A stretch of 64,000 nucleotides of DNA from Phycomyces blakesleeanus NRRL 1555(-) (lineage: Eukaryota; Mucoromycota; Mucoromycetes; Mucorales; Phycomycetaceae), in NCBI RefSeq assembly GCF_001638985.1, contig NW_017265138.1, positions 2,037,993-2,101,992 of the forward strand, in the 5' to 3' direction. This document shows positions 12,001 through 24,572 of this stretch, one piece after another; within the stretch, counting starts at the first letter, position 1; the number at the start of each line of letters is the position of its first letter. The translations under genes and the position numbers were made by a program. Under the pieces are notes generated by a model. That model saw nothing but the letters and a program-made list of their open reading frames with translations. It was not told the origin of the DNA and did not search any database.

Positions 12001-13439
12001 GATTGATGAAAGGTTAGAAAGTGATCTACAGGACAAGAAGTTCACCCAATGCAATCATGCTATCTTGGGCCTTAGCTATTCGCACCACAAAGACTGTGAC
12101 GTAGTACAATTGTTCTTGGATTATCCAAGAGAGAGAGAGAAACGAAGAGAAAAACATCCTTTATTATAATAAAAGGAGAAGTTTAAAACATTAGTAAAGT
12201 CAACTGAATGTATAGAGCTATATTAAGGTTTTTTTTTTTTAAAAAAAAAGGATGTAAATCTGTTTTAGCCAAGTTCTGGGTGAAGAATCAATAAAGGTAA
12301 AATAGCCAACATTATTGAATATAAGCGGTGCGTGAATAGGCTTGTGAGATTCAGGAACCAATTGTACCCATAAACTGTAGGCCGCGGTAGACTTACAAAG
12401 TAACTAACATATCAAGTACTCTTCCTTTTACGAACAAATGAGCTAAATAATTTTACTTTTACCTTGTAACAAACAACAATCAAAATATAACCTTAATTAT
12501 TATTATGGCTGCCACCGATCGACAAAACTTGAGTATAACCAGAAATTCAACATAATAAGAAAAATCAGGCAGCTACAATTGTTGAAAATTAAAACCTGAA
12601 TCGTTATATTCAGGACTAATATTCATACTTCTTCTTTTTTTTTAGTTCAAATAAATGCTTGCAGTGAATTGCAAGGTCTAGATTTTGATATGATAAATGC
12701 AATATATTGATTACCATTACTCATTTATTTAATGTAAGCAGAACATAGCCGCGCTTTTATTGAGTTTTAACTTTTGTTTTTTGGTTACAAATTTTCAATA
12801 GGAACAAGTTTACTATGTTTTGTTTTTCAATTATATATATATAAAACCTAGGAGCTTTAGTATCCAAGTATCCATCAAAAGTATTGGTAGTGGTTACTAG
12901 GCTTATAATCAATCAATAAGATACAGTGGTAATATAAAGAAGCTAGAAAACCTCTTTTAGATATTTTGAATTTAAAAATCCCAACTTTTACTTACAGAAG
13001 AAATAAATGCCTTTTTCTGCTCCGGTAACATGTACAATAGTTTTCTCGGAAATTTATGATGTACAATGAAAATGGGTCTCTCTTTTAAGACAGAAAATAC
13101 ATGTTTTCTTGTATAAGCTACACATGTTATATAGTACCAAGGTATATATGAATGTCGTTTCATAAAAAGTATAATCAACAAGCATTCTTTTTGTGTACTA
13201 CTATAAAACGAAATAAAATGAATGCTTTTTTTTTTAAAAAAAATTATATTTTTATTTGTTTTTTGTTTTTAATATCAGAGTACTGTGAAGCCATCACCTT
13301 CCTTATTAAAATAATTTGTGCGTTTATATAGTCTGTGCGCAATATTATTATTATTAATAATAATAAAAGCTTCTTAGTTACTGTTTTTCAAAGAACCATC
13401 TGGGTATATAAGGTATAAATAAACTGTTTTTTTTCTATA
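12001..13439. other. 1.4-kb AT-rich spacer with two T(n)A(n) palindromes
   Basis: No coding signal. A T12A9 tract is at 12229-12249 and a T10A8 tract at 13226-13243. The remainder is AT-rich with scattered (AT)n runs (12832-12843) and an ATT/AAT palindrome near 13345-13366. Confidence 0.5.
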
Positions 13440-13986
13440 CTATTTGGGTTTGGCTAATGGAATTCCACATTGAGAACAATTTCCACCCTCTATTTTTACA
13501 TATGAGTCGCAACTTGTACATAATCCTCGGTTGATAACAGTATTTATGTCTGGTTGAGGTGTCCAGCCTGTACGGGCAACCCATGCCGGAGTAGGAGCAT
13601 GCATAGGTACATACTGAGGAGAACTCTCATCCTTGACAGGTGTATCATAGCCAGAGTCTACTGCTTTGATGTTATTATTACCGGAGGCCTGGGTTTGTTT
13701 TTGTATATAACCACACTCGGTACATTTCCAAGGAAGCTCTGAACTTCTCCAGAAAACACAACAAAGGAAAGAAGTATGCGGTGGCTGTGTACTGTCGATT
13801 TGGTGGTAGCATTGAGGACACATTGAAGGCCGGATATTGGTTTCTATTGTCGGTGAAGGAGGAAGAGATTCGACATAATGAGCTAGTAAGAAAGTTTAAA
13901 ATAAATAAATTAATTTTGACATTTTAGAAAACATAAAAATATATATGTAATTAAGTGTGAATAACTAGTTTACCATTAGAAGGCAT
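13440..13986 (-). CDS. Zinc-ribbon protein, 151 aa, family not recognised
   Basis: Two exons, 13986-13974 (13 nt: ATG CCT TCT AAT G) and 13882-13440. Cysteine pairs are arranged as MCPQCYHQI, then a CC pair, WKCTECGY, and at the C terminus GLCTSCDSYVKIEGGNCSQCGIPL. The last is a compact CxxC...CxxC zinc ribbon; the first two pairs may make another. The middle is Pro/Ser-rich with WVARTGWTPQP. Such double zinc ribbons occur in many unrelated fungal proteins, so no function is assigned. Splice phase (G|CT) and the open frame support the model. Confidence 0.65.
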
Positions 13987-14247
13987 TTAGAGTGAGAAAA
14001 CAATAGTTTTTTTTTATTGAAGAGGAAGAGAAAGAGAAAGATAAAGAGAAGGGTACAAAATAATAATAAAAATACATTGGCCATAAAAATGTGCTCAAGA
14101 AAAATTTCTAATCCGTCAAGAGAAGCCACAATGGCAATGTGTAACCTCTTACAATAAAACTCTCCCAAACAAGCTAAAGATAATATAGACATAGTCAATG
14201 CGTTTGTGGATAAATAGTATTGAATTTGATTTATATTGGATATTTCC

Positions 14248-17200
14248 TTAAGCAGGCGCAAATTCAATCTTTAAGCGCAATTCTCCACTCCCGGTAGGGT
14301 AGAGCGGTAGCCAGATGTCGACAGGCGCAATTTGGCCATCTTCCACGTGTAATAAGTCCCAAATATTCCACCTACATTGGCCAAGATCTATAGAATGCTT
14401 TAACTTATTGTGGTCTTTAACTTTAAAGTCAAAGACGGTAGGTTGATTGGATACGGAAGCAGAAAAAGTCTCATGCCTAAAACAAGCCATGGGTTGTCAA
14501 CATAATGCGATACATTGGATAATGATCTCTTACCATTCAGGAGTTAATGTCTTTTTAATTACTTTGGTCTTATAAGTAGGGCTTCTTCCCACTACCACCC
14601 GTACAAATGGATCGCTCGTTCCACCCCGATCGACTCCACGTAGACCTCTGGCTTCCACAATCTGAACAGTCACCTCTCCATTCACACCTTGTGATTCGCT
14701 TCCACCAGAACTGTCTGCAAAAGAACTTATAATAGAGTTCGTGTCAATACTAAATCGGGGATTTGTTCCAACTGACTCATTGTCTGAATTAGTGCCAGCA
14801 TATCCTGAACGGTTACTTGCGCTGATGCTACTATCAGCCAATATTTCGGTGTATGTCGATTGAGCTGGAGCAACCACATTATTAGGCGGCTCTGGAACAG
14901 CTTCGGGTATCTCGCTTGTGTACATTCGATTGTCTCCCAGAACAGAGGTTTGTGTCTTTTTGTTAATCAATAGCTTAGGCTGCCACATAAAACGAACACG
15001 CACACTGCCGGATACGCCAGCAACACCATCCAAAGGAATCACTGCATCTCGCGATTCAAAACTTTCTACCATATCACCTCTGATAGTGATGCCACCAGAT
15101 CCGATAGGGTCGTGTCCCTTAATCTGGTTCCAGTCAAACACTTCAATTCTTAAACTAGCTGTTACGCGCGATTGAATAGCAACCGTGAAGACTTCGTTTT
15201 TCCAGACAGGATTCAAAGTCTTTTTGATAACAGCACTTCGGTGAACACGTTCTCCGTTAACAGTAAAGACAACATATGGATCACTAGTACCAGACTTATC
15301 CGCAGCCATCAAATCTGTGGCACTCACAAGTGTTACAGTGAGGTTGCCTTGATCTAAAATAGTCAATATTGTATCAGCATATGTGCACTCATCTTGATAC
15401 CAAGCATCTCATAAAATACATACTCTCCAAGCTCTCGTCCGGGTTCAGAGTAAAATTCGACAAAGGAATATAGTCAAAACTCAATCTAATACGCCCAGGA
15501 GAATTTGTTCCCATCAATGGATACCAATCACCCTTGAAGCTAGTCTCAGGGTCTTGCTGTTGGCGACGTCGCTGCTGCTGAATCCTTCGGACGATCTTGC
15601 TAGCAGAATCAACCCAGTAACCAATCTTGACATCATCTTTTTCATCTGAAGATGCTGGTTTGATTTCAATAGCCACTCGAGAAAAGTCTGTTTCCTTTAT
15701 AAACGCATCGCCAGTTTCTTCAAACTTGATATCTTTGCCTCTCATTTTGGAAGTTTTGTATTGGGGGCTCAGAGAATCTACCACAAGACGACAATATGCT
15801 GCTGCTACATGTGGAAGAGACACCTCGTGTATCTTGACCTTGATTATACCAGAACGATATGATATCAAGTCAACTAAATCATCGGGCGTGTACTTTATAT
15901 AAGAACCATGCAAGTCTTTCAGAGGTGGCTCTTGATGTGAGCTCACTAGTTCTCCTTCTTCCGGTGTAGGTACTTGTGGGATAGAAAGTGCAGGTAAGAA
16001 CTCGGCTGTATAGCGTAATTCACCCTTTGTGGAACGTCTATCAGTAGAACGAAGCTGTGCCCACCTAATTATAAAAAAAAATCTGTAAGATAAGCTGCAC
16101 TAGGAATACCTTTTTTTTAAAAGTTTACTTACTGATCAATCTTCTTTCCGGTAGATTCACACCACCTGTCTGGGTTCTCTGCCTGATCACCGATGCATTG
16201 GCGAACAAGATTACTCATATGGATTTCAGTTACGCCAAGGGACTTATCCTTCGTTCTTTGGTTCCAGTCCATGACTTCAAGCAACAAGTCTTCTTTGGGG
16301 GAGTGAATTGGAATATAGTGAATTTCACCCCACTCAGGATAAAGATTGTTGTCAATAACCTCGGTGGATGCACGGATCTGGTTACCCGATAAAACACGCA
16401 CATAGGGATCAGACTTTCCGTTTGTTACTGCTTCTACGTTGCGTAAATCTCTGGCTTCCCATAAAGCGAGTCGAACTACACCAATAGGTGGATCTATATA
16501 TATATATATATATAAGACAAATTAACGATCGTTTTTTTCTATATTAAATACACTTTTGCATTTATACATACTGTCAAATCCGTGACCACCTAAGCCTTCA
16601 GAAATACCAGACATTATCACTGGCTTCCATTGAGCGCTCATGCGAATAGTACCCACATCCTTTCCGTCGCGAGTTAAAGTAAGACGATAGTCGTTCTCTT
16701 CTTGTGTTCTCATCAAGTCATTCAAGTAAGAGGTGCACACACCCAATACATCTTTGTTATTGGCACTATTTTTGACTTCCACGCGAATAAAAACTTCAGA
16801 CTTGTCCAAAATAACCATCTCTTGGGATACTTCATAACTAGGGTTGTTGTTGCGTTTCACCACTGGCGTTTTGAGTTTTTCGGTTCCACTAATAATCAAG
16901 CGCACATAAGGACTGATTTTGTCTCCTTCAAGATCACTACACTCGTGAACAGTCAAACGTAATACACCAGAATCTAAGGGCAGAAGATTAATAGCTTGTA
17001 AGATATAGGTATGTGTATGTATATTTTCTTACTGGACTCCACAGCAGGCTCGATGGTTCCATCGATATTCTTTATTGGCTTTGAAATAGGCAAGTAGTGC
17101 AGATCGACTCTCAAATCACTGATAGACTTTCCATCTCGTAAGAGTACGACATTTCTGTCAATATTTATGTTATGGGGTTAACCATTTGTTGATGTTTATG

Positions 17201-19163
17201 TCACACAACGCCCGTTGACTTACACTCCTTCTTGATCATATTTGTTTTCAGCATCCAATTCGCGAAGATCATAAATTCCGGTTGCTAATCGTCTGTCTTT
17301 GGAACCGGGGTTGTGGTCTCTTAATTCCAAGCAGAGCTGAGAAGTGAGATTGTTTAGTAGCAAAAAGTGGGTTTCATTCCATTGAGGTTCCAATGTTTTT
17401 TCCTTGGGACTTGTACGTCCAAGTTCCTGGGCATGATCAATATAGAAGCGAATAAAAGGGTTCGCTGGTTCACAGATCAGATCCTCACAATTACTAATAG
17501 GTGAAGCAGAATAGACAGTAATTGCCAGAACACCGTTTGCTTGACCTATTTAGGGTTAGATTGATTGCCATGGGGGTGTGTGTTTTTTTTTTAAAAAAAA
17601 AAGCATACTTACTCATATCTAGATCACCGGCCATGAATTTATCCACTTCAACCGTAAACACATTAGGAGCATAGAGAAGTGGGCCCAAAATAGCATGAAT
17701 CTGGTCGGCAATAAAGCCTTGGAGACCGGGGATCTGGTTAATTTAGGAAACTCTGTAAATATATCTGTACATGTATAAGGTATGACACTAAGTATGACAC
17801 TAACAATGTTGACATCAAACCCGAAAGAGTCGCCACCCAGAGGCTTGCAAACATAATCAAATTCAGGCTTCTCAAGAAAACATGCATCAATTGTCTTGAT
17901 ATAAGGGAACTTGCTCATAAATCGAATGTTAACGCGCATATGGCCAGTAAAGCTCATATCCTCAACAAGAATCGGAAATCCAGCGCCAAGAGACCCTTTT
18001 CCGACACGTGCAGTCATGACTACTCGCGGATTGACTCGAGAATCGAGCTCTTTTGCCGACAAGTCCGTGAGATCATTGGGCATAAAAGACACGCGCCAGT
18101 CCATACACTGAAAAGAAAGAAAAAAGTGTATTAAATAAAATAAACAGGTTGGTAATATGTTTCTTTTTTTTTAAAAAAAAAGGCTTACGACAGTATCAGG
18201 TTCAGTATTTGGATAAGTTTTGACGCTGTCGATCAGAAAAGGCTTGGTTCCCAAAGTGAATGTTGTAAGTCTAACTGAGTCCAGGAAACTGGGAAGATAA
18301 TCGGTAATGTATGTGTCCAAATTCTCCACAACAAGGGCACTGAGAACAGGCTCGAAAATCAACCAGAATTTTTGGACAAAGCTGTTCATCCACTCCACAG
18401 TCTCTTCGTCAGCCTCAACCTTTACTTTAGCAACTTCCCGTTGAATATCGTCCCTCGCATTTCGCCTAAAGCGACGTATGCTCAGCTGATAGTATGTACC
18501 TTGTGGACAAAAGCAAGTTTAATTAACACTGATACTAGAAAAATTATGTAATTATTTACCCAAGAAAAGACATCCGAGAAAAACAGGTCCTAGGCCACCA
18601 CCAACTTTTCCAATTATCCAGGCCATCAATGCAGTGATTACAAGAGCAGAGACATTATGCCACCATTCTCCGTAGTACATATTTGGGATGGCTTCATCCA
18701 GTATATGGAACTTGGGTTGTGTTGCCTTGATATTCAATGAACCACCTGGATTGTTCTCAGTTGAGAAAGCTGTCCAGCCTGTTCTATACCACGGAGGAAT
18801 TCGTGAAGCTGGGAGAGGGCAGTGAGGGAAAGTTCCCACCATAGTTGGGGATATGTCTTCTCGATCAGTAGAAGTGATCCCCTCTGTAGAAATTTCAAGT
18901 TTCTTTCTAAGACGGGATGGCATTACAGGCTTCTTTTCTGCTTCTGTGATGACTCTTTTGATTTCATTAGCATCGTGGGTTGCGAGTTCGGTTTTTAAAC
19001 CATCGCTTTTTGCGAATGCATGCAAGTCTGGGACAATGTCTGCTGGAATGAGTTTTTTAGCTGAAGTATGCGGTTGACTAGTAGTGTCAACAGCGTGAAT
19101 AGGCGCTGCGGAAGAGTCAAACGTATCGTTATCAGCTGCAGATATATCAATTTTATCGGCCAT
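14248..19163 (-). CDS. Tricalbin/extended-synaptotagmin: SMP domain plus multiple C2 domains
   Basis: Eleven exons in consistent phase (19163-18560, 18499-18189, 18107-17805, 17733-17613, 17545-17224, 17154-17033, 16973-16572, 16493-16133, 16064-15424, 15353-14534, 14476-14248), 1411 aa. Tricalbins tether cortical ER to the plasma membrane and move lipid. Order: a disordered N terminus, a membrane hairpin at about 172-202 (ALVITALMAWIIG, GPVFLGCLFLG), an SMP domain at about 228-450 (ETVEWMNSFVQKFW to VDKFMAGDLDM), then C2 domains at about 448-545, 597-690, 730-830, a divergent one at 900-1000, a complete one at 1064-1160 with intact Ca-binding Asp sites (DKSGTSDPYV, DWNQIKGHD), and one at 1287-1390 (DRGGTSDPFV). 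T(n)A(n) palindromes sit in the introns at 17583 and 18164. Confidence 0.95.
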
Positions 19164-20083
19164 TGTGCTGATAATCAGTGGCCGTTTATATTATTTGTAT
19201 CGTTTAAAGGAGAGTTGTAAGGAGATAAATAAAGGAAAAACGGCAAGGGACTTTAGAACCGAAGACCAAGAAGACTCGAATGACCTAGAGTCACGTAAAA
19301 ACTATCAGCCTCCGCAATTGAACGTACAGCATTTTAATTTGAAAATTAAGACAGCTTGATTTTTTTTAAACCATTTTTTTTAATATCAAAATCATCTCAA
19401 TTCAAATTCTTTGTTAATATAACAATTCAAATATGCCTCAGCACGTCATACCTATCTCTTTTCATCACTAATATCAATTTCTCTAGCTCTATCGCCAAGA
19501 TTTGTTTCATTGACACTATCATCGTGTGTTAAAAGAGGTTTCTCTGCGGGGTTGTATGAAATGAAGATCAAATATCTTCTTTTAATTAAACACAAAACAG
19601 CTCTTCTTTTTTTCATTTGTCTCAAAAAAATATGTTGCTTGTCTGAATTTGTAGTAGTTTCGTCTAAAACAAAGGCAGAATCATGTGATTGTTTTCAATT
19701 ATCCTAAATTACTAGTTAAACATGGCTCTATTAATAATAATAGAAAGTTTATATATTAGTTTCAAGTTCAAGCAATGGTGTTCTTCAGTAAACTAGGTTA
19801 TTTATCACGTTAAATACAAGTGAAATCATTGTTGGACACAGTTTTTTGTTTGCACAACATCAAATTGAAAACCAGCGGATTTTACATTTTAAATTTACTG
19901 TACTACTTGAAAGAATAAAGGCCGCAAATGATATAAGATAATAAAATTCAGGGTCATTGAGTATATGGTACAAACGATCAGATCAGACAAGCTGCCTGCG
20001 CTTTATGACATTTATTAACTGCTCAAAAACAAAACTGGGATAAGGGAAAGCAAGAACAATCAAAAGAAAACGACATTAGAGAT
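19164..20083. other. 0.9-kb spacer, nothing recognised
   Basis: It lies between the tricalbin start and the RPL4 stop. Ordinary AT-rich sequence; no ORF with protein-like composition on either strand. Confidence 0.45.
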
Positions 20084-21421
20084 TTAGGCAGAGTGAAGAG
20101 TCTCGAGGAACTTGGTGGCGACGTGCTTGGTGCGCTTGGTCTTCTTGGGGGGCTGGGCCTTGGAGACCTTGCCAGACTTGCGCTTCAAGTCAGCGACGAT
20201 CTCAGCACGACGGAGGACCTGAGCGTAGGGGTTGAGGCGGTTCATGACACCCTGGTTGCGGAGAGGGTTCTTCTTCTGGGTGAAGGGACGCTTCTCGTGC
20301 TTGTTACCAGCGGGGCGGACAACAGACTGGATTTCGTCAGAGTTAATAAGACGAGAAACATCAGGGTTGGTCATGATATGAGCGGGAAGAACATAATCCT
20401 TCTTCAAGGTGGCGGGGGTCTCGTAGGTACCGTAGAGGGCATCCAAAAGACCGAAGGCGCTCTTGGTCCAGATGACGAAACGTCCGAGATGACCACCAGG
20501 GGCCAACTGCAACAGGTTCAAGCGACGGACGTTGACAACCTCAACACCGGGCAAGTTGCGGAAAGCCTTGACGATACCGTTGTCTTCGTTGTAGATGACA
20601 AGGGGACCGCGACGCTGGCGGTGACGGCGGTTACGGAGCTTTCCGACACCGGCACGGAGCTTGCGAGAGTTGGAGACCTTGACGACATCAGCGTAGGCGT
20701 TGACAGCCTTCAAGAGTGCGACGGCATCCTTGGTCTTTGTGAGAGTCTCGACCTTGTCGGACAAAACAAGAGGAACTTCCTCAATCTTCTCAACACGGTG
20801 ACCGCGAGCCATGACCAACGAAGGAAGAGCAGAGGCGGCCAAAGCAGAGGCAGTGGCGAAACGCTTCTGGTTCAAGTTGGTCTTAATGTGCCACTTGCGC
20901 CAGGTCTTAGTAGGAGCGAACATACGACCACCACGGCACATGTTACCGAAAGCAGCCTAATCAATTCAAATAGATCAAGCAGATCATATAGAACCAACAG
21001 ATTGAGCTGATTAGATACTGTATAACAAAGCCTATTTTCGAATCAATATGCATACCTGACCAGCACGGTGAGTACCGGAACCGTTGACACGGGGAATACG
21101 GGCAACAGCACGACCAGTACCCCAGGACTCAGCAGATGTCTGGTGGCCAGCCTTCTCAGACACAGCGTAGGGCTGACGCTTGTTCTTGGCCATGTTGGTG
21201 TGGACAAAGTTCACAATGTCAGGGCGGATGGGAGCCTTGAAGACAGCGGGGAGGGGGAGAGTGCCATCAGTGGAGTTGCCTGATTCGGCGTAGACGTTAA
21301 TAACGGGTCTGGCAGCTGCGGACTAATGGTTAAAAAAAGCAGTTAAATATCATGGTAAATTCATCCATCCATTCGTAGGGTCGGTAGATGGTAGGTATTC
21401 CGTCGAGCAATCTATTACCAT
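20084..21421 (-). CDS. RPL4: 60S ribosomal protein L4 (uL4)
   Basis: Three exons: 21421-21419 (the ATG alone, followed by GTAATA), 21322-21056 and 20956-20084, giving 380 aa. It is a structural component of the large ribosomal subunit near the exit tunnel. Family blocks are [81 protein letters not shown] and [16 protein letters not shown], with a Lys-rich C-terminal extension. Codons are strongly biased to C/G third positions, unlike most neighbours, which fits very high expression and creates a long antisense open frame that is not a gene. It is head-to-head with RPS17, with 201 bp between the ATGs. Confidence 0.97.
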
Positions 21422-21622
21422 GGTTGAAAAGATAGAGGATAGATGAAGAAGCAATAATAGTGGCAATCGTAAACAACTTTCAAGAAGTGTGTGCGGAGTT
21501 TGAAATGTCCGGTATCGCAACCATCAAGAAGCATCTTCGAGTCACATCCAAAGTAATATATTGAGAACGATCAATCTTCAAGGACTCCTCCCTTTATATC
21601 CATTTGTCCAGCATAACATACA
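21422..21622. promoter_or_regulatory. Bidirectional ribosomal-protein promoter (RPL4/RPS17)
   Basis: A 201-bp interval separates the initiator codons of two ribosomal protein genes transcribed away from each other, so one shared control region probably coordinates both (inference). A pyrimidine-rich stretch (tcctccc around 21584-21594) precedes the RPS17 start. No motif was matched to a known factor. Confidence 0.7.
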
Positions 21623-22257
21623 ATGGTAAGCCATATCAATGGATGGATGGGTATTCAGTTTAACTAATACGATTTATTTTAGGGTCGCGTTAGGTAACAT
21701 TCGACTACGACAATGATCAAATGCTAGATTACATGCTGATCGATGATTATATAGAACCAAGACTGTCAAGAAGGCCTCCCGTGTGTTGATCGAGAAGTAC
21801 TACCCCCGTCTTACTCTCGACTTCCAGACCAACAAGAAGATCGCCGATGAGGTTGCTATCATTAGCTCCAAGCGTCTCCGCAACAAGATCGCTGGTTTCA
21901 CCACCCACTTGATGAAGCGTATCTCCCGTGGTCCCGTCCGTGGCATCTCCTTCAAGATGCAGGAAGAGGAGCGTGAGCGCAGAGATCAGTACGTTCCCGA
22001 GTTCTCCGCTTTGGATACCTCTGCCATCGAGATTGATCCCGAGACCCAGGTACGAATTTTTTATATTCTTTATAAATATTTTCTTGCTTAGGATATCTAT
22101 ACTGACAATAATCTCTCTTTTACAGGAACTCCTCAAGTCCCTCAACTTCGAGAACCTCGCTGGTGTCCAGGTCACCAACCCTATTGCCAACGACTTTAAG
22201 CCCCGTCGTCGTGGTGACCGTGCTCCCCGTGAGAAGACCGTTGAGGCCTCTGCCTAA
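21623..22257 (+). CDS. RPS17: 40S ribosomal protein S17 (eS17), with ATG-only exon and 11-nt micro-exon
   Basis: Four coding exons: 21623-21625 (ATG|GTAAGC), 21683-21693 (11 nt, GGTCGCGTTAG), 21755-22049 and 22126-22257, about 146 aa. Joined N terminus [20 protein letters not shown] is the canonical eS17 start, which proves the micro-exon. Further blocks are [54 protein letters not shown] and YVPE.SAL, typical of the family. Codon use is strongly C-ending. Introns 1 and 2 are 57 and 61 nt. It is divergent from RPL4. Confidence 0.97.
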
Positions 22258-22781
22258 ACTTCTTCTTTCTTGGTTGCGCTTATAAAAATCATTTCTAATA
22301 AATAATTTTGGAAAGCACCACTGCTTGAAGGCTGGTTTTTATGAGGAAGGAATTGAATTAGGATGACAAACATTGCATTAGTCTTGGGAAATTTAATGCT
22401 GAATATTAGTAAAACAAGCATTATTTTAACGCTTAAGACTCCAACTTGAAAATTGTGTATTGGTCTACGGAACTGTGAATACTATTAACTAAAAAACAGG
22501 AGATCCTCTGCATTGAAAAGTAATATTGTCTTGATCTGTTTGTACTTTTAATCAAACATTTTGTTATTGCTTATTGAGCGAATATCCTGTATGATCTATG
22601 GTTTGTAAGAGAGTAGGCATTTTTTCTGTCGGAGAAGGAACACTAAGCCAACCTTTGTCAGTGGGATTAACTGGACAAGCTGTGAGTATGTTGAGTCAGC
22701 ATGTGAAAAATATTCCCCCGCAATAAATCGTATCCCAGCTTTCACTTTGCGCACTCTTTCTTCACATAATCGATACTTACC
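22258..22781. other. Spacer between RPS17 and PEX14, no gene seen
   Basis: It begins with the RPS17 3' UTR (AATAAATAA near 22298). The rest is AT-rich and should contain the PEX14 promoter; no clear TATA or CCAAT element was assigned. Confidence 0.45.
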
Positions 22782-24033
22782 ATGGCTGGAGATACTCCTG
22801 AAAACAAAGACACCCCTCTTGATACTTCTGCACTTTCAAGTCTTCTTCCAACTCAACCACCTACTTCTGAAACCACCCCAACAAATACAGTAGCAACAGC
22901 TGCACCTATTGCACCTACTGTACCTACTACACCTAATACACATGTAGTATCCCCACCGCCTACAACGCCCACAATGCCCACAACAGCAGTAACACCTTCT
23001 GCCTCTCCTGTACAATCCTCTTCACCTTCAGAACCACCTCGAGAAGATCTCATCAAGTCAGCAGTCTCTTTTCTTTCTTCACCTAATGTAAAGACTGCCG
23101 ACAATGACAAGAAGATTGCCTTTTTAAAAAAAAAAAACTTGACTCAATCAGAGATCGATGAGGCGTTTCGACGTGCGGGAGACTCTGGCTCAACCACTAT
23201 TTCAGTGTCACCAAGAAAGGTATAACTAACATGTAATAAGACAGTTTCTAACTTCATAGCTTATCTAACTTTTCTTTTTATCGTCAAGTCCACACCTCCC
23301 ACTTCTTCAAACATGTCTTCTGCACCATTGATCCCTGTTCGTCCTTCTACCTATCAGCAACAACCACAAGTTGTCTATTATCCTCAGCCTCTTCCTCCTA
23401 CTGTTCCTACTGAAAAGGTCATGGCCATAGCAGTTGTTTTTGGGCTGATAGCCGTAGGTGCTACTGCAGGTGTTGTTGGAATTGTAAAGGTATATTATGT
23501 CATGTGATTGTAATATAGATATGGTTTTAACACTCTGATTTCGACAGCACTTTGTCCAACCAATTTTCAACGCAATTGCAGCTTACCAGCAGAAGCGATG
23601 TAACCAGAGAAAGGAAATCCTGGCTAAGATCAACAAAAAACTTAAGGATGTAAAAGAAGCAAATGAGGAAGAAGAAGAAGATCCATTAGATGCTTTGGAT
23701 GATGATAAGCAGCGTTCAATCAAGGTGTTTGTTAATGAGCATAAGCATCTATCCGAAGGCCTGGAACAACTTGTAAGCCAGGCACGTCTCTTGGTTAAGA
23801 GCACAAAGCAAACACCTTATGGCGACTTCCGCTCATCGATGAATAGCTTCCGTTCTGTACTGAATGATACACAAGACAACTATAGCCCATCTTATGCATC
23901 ATATGGAAATCCTTATAGTGCCAAACGCAATAGTGAGTCCCCGGGTATTCAGGCCCTAAAAAGTGAGATTCGTAGTCTGAAAGGAGCACTGTTAAACAGG
24001 CGAAACTTTCCAATGGTGACTGGTCAACAATAA
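22782..24033 (+). CDS. PEX14: Peroxisomal import docking protein Pex14
   Basis: Three exons: 22782-23219, 23289-23489 and 23548-24033, 374 aa. Pex14 is the membrane docking site for Pex5/Pex7 receptor-cargo complexes on peroxisomes. After a Thr/Pro-rich leader, residues about 87-130 form the conserved N-terminal Pex14 domain (REDLIKSAVSFLSSPNV, KKIAFLKKKNLTQSEIDEAF). A hydrophobic membrane segment follows in exon 2 (VMAIAVVFGLIAVGATAGVVGIV). Exon 3 carries a charged coiled coil (KINKKLKDVKEANEEEEED, DKQRSIKVFVNEHKHL) and a Ser/Tyr-rich tail. The leader before the Pex14 domain is longer than in yeast or human proteins. Intron 1 ends in an AAG acceptor (gtcaag). Confidence 0.94.
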
Positions 24034-24572
24034 AGCGCACCCACTTGTTTTTTTTTATCATTTTTACACACCCAAGGCTCACAAATAGAGAGCTCATTAC
24101 TTTGGACTTTAATATATGGTTCTAATCAAAGACACATTTTCTATTTACAATTTTGAATATTCAAACTATCCATGTAAAAGTAATAAAGGTATTCCCCGTT
24201 TTTCTGAAAGGATTAATTCGCCTTATTGGGTGCTCGCCACCACCCGTAAATTTATCGGCATCGAAAATTTAAGCAGTGTTTTTGGTTCCCAACATGTCGA
24301 TGTCGGAAAATAACCGGAATTCTAAAAGGGAACAAAAGCCCAAAAGGGAAAGGGGTGCCGAAAATTTTCAGGCTGCAAAACATACCCATGGAAAATTTCT
24401 GGGATCGCAAAAAGAAAATCTAAACTACCAGCACTCCTTTTTTGGATTTAATTTTTTTTAATTCTGAGATGAAAAATAAAATTGAAGTATAAAACGAATT
24501 AAATAAACCAAGTAATATTTAATTACCTTACCAATTCTTCACAAAAAACATCTTTTACTTAAATATATAATA
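24034..24572. other. Spacer before the Harbinger relic, possibly partly transposon-derived
   Basis: 24230-24430 is less AT-rich than its surroundings and repeats a theme of CGAAAATTT / CCGAAAATTTTC. It may be the left end of the element, but no terminal inverted repeat could be matched to the right side by eye. Confidence 0.35.

Noticed and set aside
20093..21010. 305-residue open frame on the plus strand
   Set aside because: It is antisense to RPL4 and results from the strong third-position G/C bias of that gene. Its composition is Leu/Gly/Asp/Val-rich without motifs, and the sense strand encodes uL4 unambiguously.
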